Shown: piece after piece, positions 59,718 through 64,000 of the stretch
Layout: the number at the start of each line of letters is the position of its first letter
Position numbering within the stretch: position 1 is the stretch's first letter
Assembly (NCBI GenBank): GCA_026545225.1
Contig: CM048848.1
Span: 18,589,353 to 18,653,352 of the forward strand
Length of the DNA: 64,000 nt
Direction of reading: 5' to 3'
Source of the DNA: Cornus controversa
Taxonomy: Eukaryota; Streptophyta; Magnoliopsida; Cornales; Cornaceae
The notes under the pieces: model-generated
Databases searched by the model: none
Seen by the model: only the letters and a program-made list of their open reading frames with translations
What the model was told of the DNA's origin: nothing
Made by a program: the position numbers and the translations under genes

Positions 59718-61559
59718 ATGGTAGGTAGACGGTCCTTGTCACTTCCGTTGCTTCCGTGTAATTTTGAACTTGAAAGAACACTTAGACAACGTAGAGGAAC
59801 CTCTAGGGAACCTATATTGCCTAGGACTGAAAACATGCACCCAAATGAGAGACAACCTCCCGGTCTACCTCCTTTTAATCATGAACAACAACCTCCACCT
59901 CCTCCTCCTCAAGGAGAGTTGCTTATGGACTTTTATCTTCCGACTACATTTGAAGTACCTTCATGTATTTAATTTTCGGATGTAGCGGCAAATTAATTCG
60001 AAATAAAGTCCTCCACCATCAATCTTCTTAATAGCTTCCATGGTCTCCCTAATGAGGATCCATACCGGCATTTAGATTACTTCCTTTCTGTGTGTTCCAC
60101 CATTCGTGTAGCACACTTTACGGAGGATGATCTAAAGCTGCGTATGTTTCCATTCTCCTTAAAAGATAAAACTAGAAGTTGGTTCAATTCCTTAGAACCT
60201 AACTCAATCCATTCTTGGGTGGAGACGCAAATAGAGTTCTTAAAAAAATACTTCCCAATGGGAAAGATGAGTGATATTCGGCGAGCAATCACCGGATTCA
60301 CCCAAATTGATCAAGAACAATTTCATAAGACGTGAGAGAGATTAAAAGATCTTCTTAAATCTTGTCCGCATCATGCTATCCCAAAATGGTAGCTAGTGCA
60401 AAGTTTTTATGATGGGGTGAGTGAGCAACATAGGCAAATGATAGACTCCGCTTGTGGAGGAGGATACCTTTTGAAAAGCCCCGATGAGGCATGGAAACTT
60501 TTTCAAACCCTTAGCAATAATTCAGCTCAACGCTCCTCCACTAGAAAGGGGAAATCCACCCAACCTTGTAGAGGAGTGCATGAGATTTCGAGGGTAGATG
60601 AGGTTGCCATGCAAGTAGAAGTCTTATCCCGAAAAATGGACCTAATCATAAAAAATGGGCTGCCTACTCCAAGCTAACCTGTTCAAAATTAGGAAGTGTG
60701 TTCGTTTTGCTATAGCACTTCACATTTTGTGCGAGATTGTCCTATTGCTGGGCAATCTCCCGATTATGCTCAAGAGCAAGCGAATGCCTTGTACTCTAAA
60801 TAGCTGAACGGTCCATATTCAAATACGTACAATCCTGGTTACAAGAATCATCCGACTTTTTCATGAAAACCTCAAGAATCAAGTCCCTCTTTTCAAGGGC
60901 AAAATTCCTTTACTTCTCAATCTCAATAGCCTCAATATAGGCCAAACCCTCAACCTTACCATCAAAGGTCCAATTACCAACAACCACCACCTCCTCCGAG
61001 AAGCCAAGGCTTTGAAGAAAGAGTGATAAGCAATCTTGAGGCTAATACCCGCTTATTGCAAACTCACTCTCAATCAATCTCCAAGCTTGAAGCCAATGCT
61101 CAATCTATGGCTAGGTTAGAAGCTCAAATCGGGCAACTAGCTAATGCCTTGAATAGAAGGGAGGAAGGTAAGTTGCCGAGTCAACCGGTGGCGAATCCTA
61201 AGGGTGTCCATGTGATTGAGGATCTATCATCTTCATCTTGTAATACTCCTCCGTAGCAAGTTCAATCAATCACCACCTTAAGGAGTGGTAGAATCATAAA
61301 TTCTAAAGTTGGGGAAGAAAAAGAAAAAAAGGAATTCAATCAGCAATCCAAAAATCCAAAAGAATCCCAATCAAATCCAAATGTTTTTCCTTTAAATCCA
61401 AGTGTGACCAAAAACCCACAGAATCCAAAAGGAAAGGTAAGTGAAGTTGTGTCGTCATCAAGTCCAAATCTTGACACCTCTTTTGAACCTCCGGTTCCTT
61501 TTCCTCAAAGATTGAAGGTACTTTCCCATTTTGGGAAGTAAGGAGAGAAAATCCAAGAC
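59718..61559 (+). pseudogene. Element B gag (stops only, no frameshift)
   Basis: Starts MVGRRSLSLP at 59718 and stays in one frame with pol, interrupted by eleven stops. The gag domain is at about 60000-60480 (DPYRHLDYFLSVCSTIRVAH, FPFSLKDKTRSWFNSL, EFLKKYFPMGKMSDIRRAI), then QMIDSACGGGYLLKSPDEAW. A zinc knuckle (CSFCYSTSHFVRDC) is near 60702-60745. The last part has a heptad-like segment at 61026-61160 (ISNLEANTRLLQTHSQSISK). Every stop can be explained by C-to-T or G-to-A at Gln or Trp codons; three of them (TGA 60333, TAG 60390, TAA about 61539) fall where element A has Trp or Gln. Confidence 0.88.
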
Positions 61560-64000
61560 ATGATGGAGATCTTCAAACAAGTAAAGATCAATCTCCCTCT
61601 CCTTGATGCAATCCGGCAAATTCCCTCCTATGCTAAATTCTTGAACGACTTGTGCACTCAAAAGCGCAAATCTAGGAATAATGCTCCTAAGAAAGTCCTC
61701 CTAACTGAGCACATAAGCTCCATTTTCCAACACCAAGCCCCTCCTAAATTCAAAGATCCTGGTGCTCCAACCATATCATGTACCATCGAAAATCAATCTT
61801 TTGAAAAGGCACTTCTTGATTTAGGGGCTAGTGTCAATTTGCTTCCATTCTCAGTTTACCAACAACTAGGTTTGGGGGAACTTAAGCCTACCACTGTTGT
61901 GTTGCAATTTGCCGACCGCTCGGTGAAGCAACCACGTGGCATCATTGAGGATGTAATCATTCAAGTGGACAAATTCTACTTTCCGGTGGACTTCATAGTC
62001 CTTGACACGGAACCGATTCAAAATCCAAATCGTCATATTCCTATCATTCTAGGTCGTCCATTCTTGGCCACGACAAACGCTTGCGTTAATTGTTGTACCG
62101 GAGTGATGGACATCTCTTTCGGGAATATGAAAGTCCATTTGAACATCTTTAATGCTTCTCACCACACATCTGACGATGAAAGTGAGTGCTTTTGTGTTGA
62201 TGTAGTGGAAGATCTTGTTCAAGAAGCACTTCCTTCTATTCTTTCTAAGGATCCTTTAGAGGCATGCCTAAATCATTTCAACTGTGATGATTTTGACATT
62301 GAGCAATCCATTTGTGAAGTCAATTCAATGCTCGATGTCACTACTGTCATGGATTTGCCTAAATGGAGAGTTCCGAGAGAACCCTTGCCTCCTTTATCCA
62401 AAACTTCCCGAACTCCTTCTCTAATTTCCCTACCACAACTTGAGCTCAAGCCTCTACCGGCTACACTCAAGTATGTTTTCTTGAGCGCTAATGAGACCCT
62501 TCTAGTCATTATTGCTTCCAATCTCACCAATGATCAAAAGGTGGAACTCCTAAAAGTGATAAAAGAGCACAAGGAAGCAATAGGATGGAGTGTGGCAGAT
62601 CTTAAGGGAATAGATCCTTCTATTTGTATGCACCGCATACACTTGGAAGAGGATGCAAAGACCTTAAGGGAGGCACAACGTCGATTAAATCCAAATATGA
62701 AGGACGTTGTAATGAAGGAGGTGGTGAAGTTACTAGATGCGGGAATTATTTACCCCATCTTAGATAGCAAGTGGGTTAGTCTCACTCAAGTGGTTCCTAA
62801 GAAGTCCGGTATTATGGTGCAACCAAATGATAAGGGTAAATTAGTTCCGCAACGCACCACCACGGGATGGAGAGTGTGCATAGATTATCGGAAATTAAAT
62901 TCGGCAACTCGAAAAGATCACTTCCCCCTCCCATTTATTGATCAAATCTTGGAGAGATTAGCCAGGCAAAGTTTTTATTGCTTCTTAGATGGATATTCTA
63001 GCTATAATCAGGTTGCCATAGACCCTAGGGACCAAGAGAAAACCACTTTTACATGTCCTTTCGGCACATTTGCTTATAAACGCATGCCCTTTGGGTTGTG
63101 CAATGCACCGGCGACTTTTCAATGGTGTATGATGTCTATCTTTTCGGATATGGTGGAAAAATTCTTGGAAGTGTTCATGGATGATTTTTCCGTGTTTGGG
63201 CCTTCATTTGAATCGTGTCTCCAAAATCTATCCCGTGTTCTCAAACGATGTCAAAAAACCAATCTGATCCTCAGTATGGAAAAGAGCCATTTTATGATTC
63301 AAGAGGGTATTGTCCTAGGGCACATTATGTCTAAGAGAGGAATCGAGGTTGACAAAGCCAAGGTTGAACTCATTTTTAAACTTCCTCCACCATCAACGGT
63401 GAGAGAGATTCATTCATTCCTTGGGCATGCGGGCTTTTATCGTCGTTTCATCAAAAACTTTAGCAAGATCTCCCGGCCTTTGTGTCGCCTTCTTGAAAAA
63501 GAGTCTTGCTTTACCTTTGATGAAGCATGCCTTAACGCTTTTGAAAAACTCCGCACGATGCTTACAACTGCTCCAATTCTCATCCCTCCAAATTGGGCTT
63601 TCCCATTTGAGATCATGTGTGATGCATCCGATTCCGCCATGGGTGCGATTTTCGGGCAACGAGTAGACAAATTGCCATATGTCATCTATTATGCAAGTAA
63701 AACCCTTTCCGAGGCTCAAATCAATTATACCACAACAGAAAAGGAGTTGCTTGCGGTAGTATTTGCCTTGGACAAATTTTGAGCTTATCTACTAGGTTCT
63801 AAGGTCATTGTCTATTCGAACCATGCTGCCCTCCGGCATCTTTTGGCCAAAAAGGACACCAAACCTAGGTTGATCCGATGGATACTCTTGTTGCAAGAGT
63901 TCAATTTTGAGATTAAAGACAAAAAGGGAACCGAAAATGTGGTAGCTGACCATCTATCTAGAATTCTTGTTGAATCCCTCCATGACTCCATTCCAGTTTG
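61560..64000 (+). pseudogene. Element B pol: protease, RT, RNase H (nearly intact)
   Basis: 740 codons are open. Protease: LLDLGASVNLLP with the catalytic Asp (residue 87) intact. [13 protein letters not shown] (about 437), FLDGYSSYNQVAID (about 475), [14 protein letters not shown], and FMDDFSVFG at 539-547 with both catalytic Asp. RNase H: CDASDSAMGAIFG (about 687) and [17 protein letters not shown]. The frame stops at TGA 63780-63782, where element A has Arg (CGA to TGA, a CpG change), then continues in frame with [20 protein letters not shown] and VADHLSR up to the window end. In contrast to element A, the protease and RT residues look functional. Integrase would lie beyond the window. Confidence 0.9.

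Larger units (their letters stand above)
58015..64000 (+). mobile_element. Athila-like Ty3/gypsy element B, cut by the window end
   Basis: Plus-strand element with 5' LTR 58015-59429, tRNA-Asp primer-binding site, gag and pol in one frame. The window ends inside or just after RNase H, so integrase, later ORFs and the 3' LTR are not visible. Its coding sequence is clearly related to element A but its LTR is different, so it is a separate family. It has inserted into the 3' part of the CACTA transposase. Confidence 0.92.

Overview
The window looks like nuclear, repeat-dense, probably heterochromatic DNA from a flowering plant. The evidence is Athila-type and chromovirus-type Ty3/gypsy retrotransposons, a CACTA (TNP2) transposase, an RTE-like LINE, a hAT-type MITE, a fragment of the plastid gene ccsA inside nuclear satellite DNA, and one exon of a plant OSCA/CSC1 ion-channel gene. 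I see no complete host gene, no tRNA or rRNA gene and no CRISPR.

Layout: 1-5.4 kb holds retrotransposon debris, a ~112-bp tandem repeat, a gag relic on the minus strand and an LTR-like segment with a 69-bp tandem repeat. 5.4-14.3 kb holds relics and then a decayed chromovirus (tRNA-Met primer site at 8012, gag, protease, RT, RNase H, integrase, chromodomain), followed by a hAT-type MITE with 8-bp flanking duplications (14338-14911). 15-19 kb is mostly non-coding with a LINE scrap. 19.1-35.6 kb is a large AT-rich satellite array whose ~1.08-kb higher-order unit contains three C-rich blocks and telomere-like motifs. The array is broken by a copia-containing insert, a 3,154-bp solo LTR with perfect target duplications, a 5'-truncated LINE and the plastid ccsA fragment. 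35864-46950 is a structurally complete Athila-like element (minus strand; two 1,510-bp LTRs, GTCAT duplications, tRNA-Asp primer site) that has no integrase region but keeps an intact 407-codon ORF after pol. 47-49.3 kb holds a clear OSCA/CSC1 exon and a possible upstream exon. 49339-53042 is a large minus-strand chromovirus-type LTR. 53203-58014 is a CACTA transposase pseudogene, split by a solo LTR of the same Athila family (56381-57814) and cut at its 3' end by a second Athila-like element (58015 to the window end).

The parts do not form a working pathway; they record successive insertions. The best time markers are the nested junctions with target-site duplications: solo LTR in satellite, solo LTR in CACTA transposase, Athila element in non-repeat DNA. 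Several retroelement reading frames are broken mainly by stop codons explicable as C-to-T (or G-to-A) changes, which fits long-term cytosine methylation. All family assignments come from reading motifs by eye; no database search was run.
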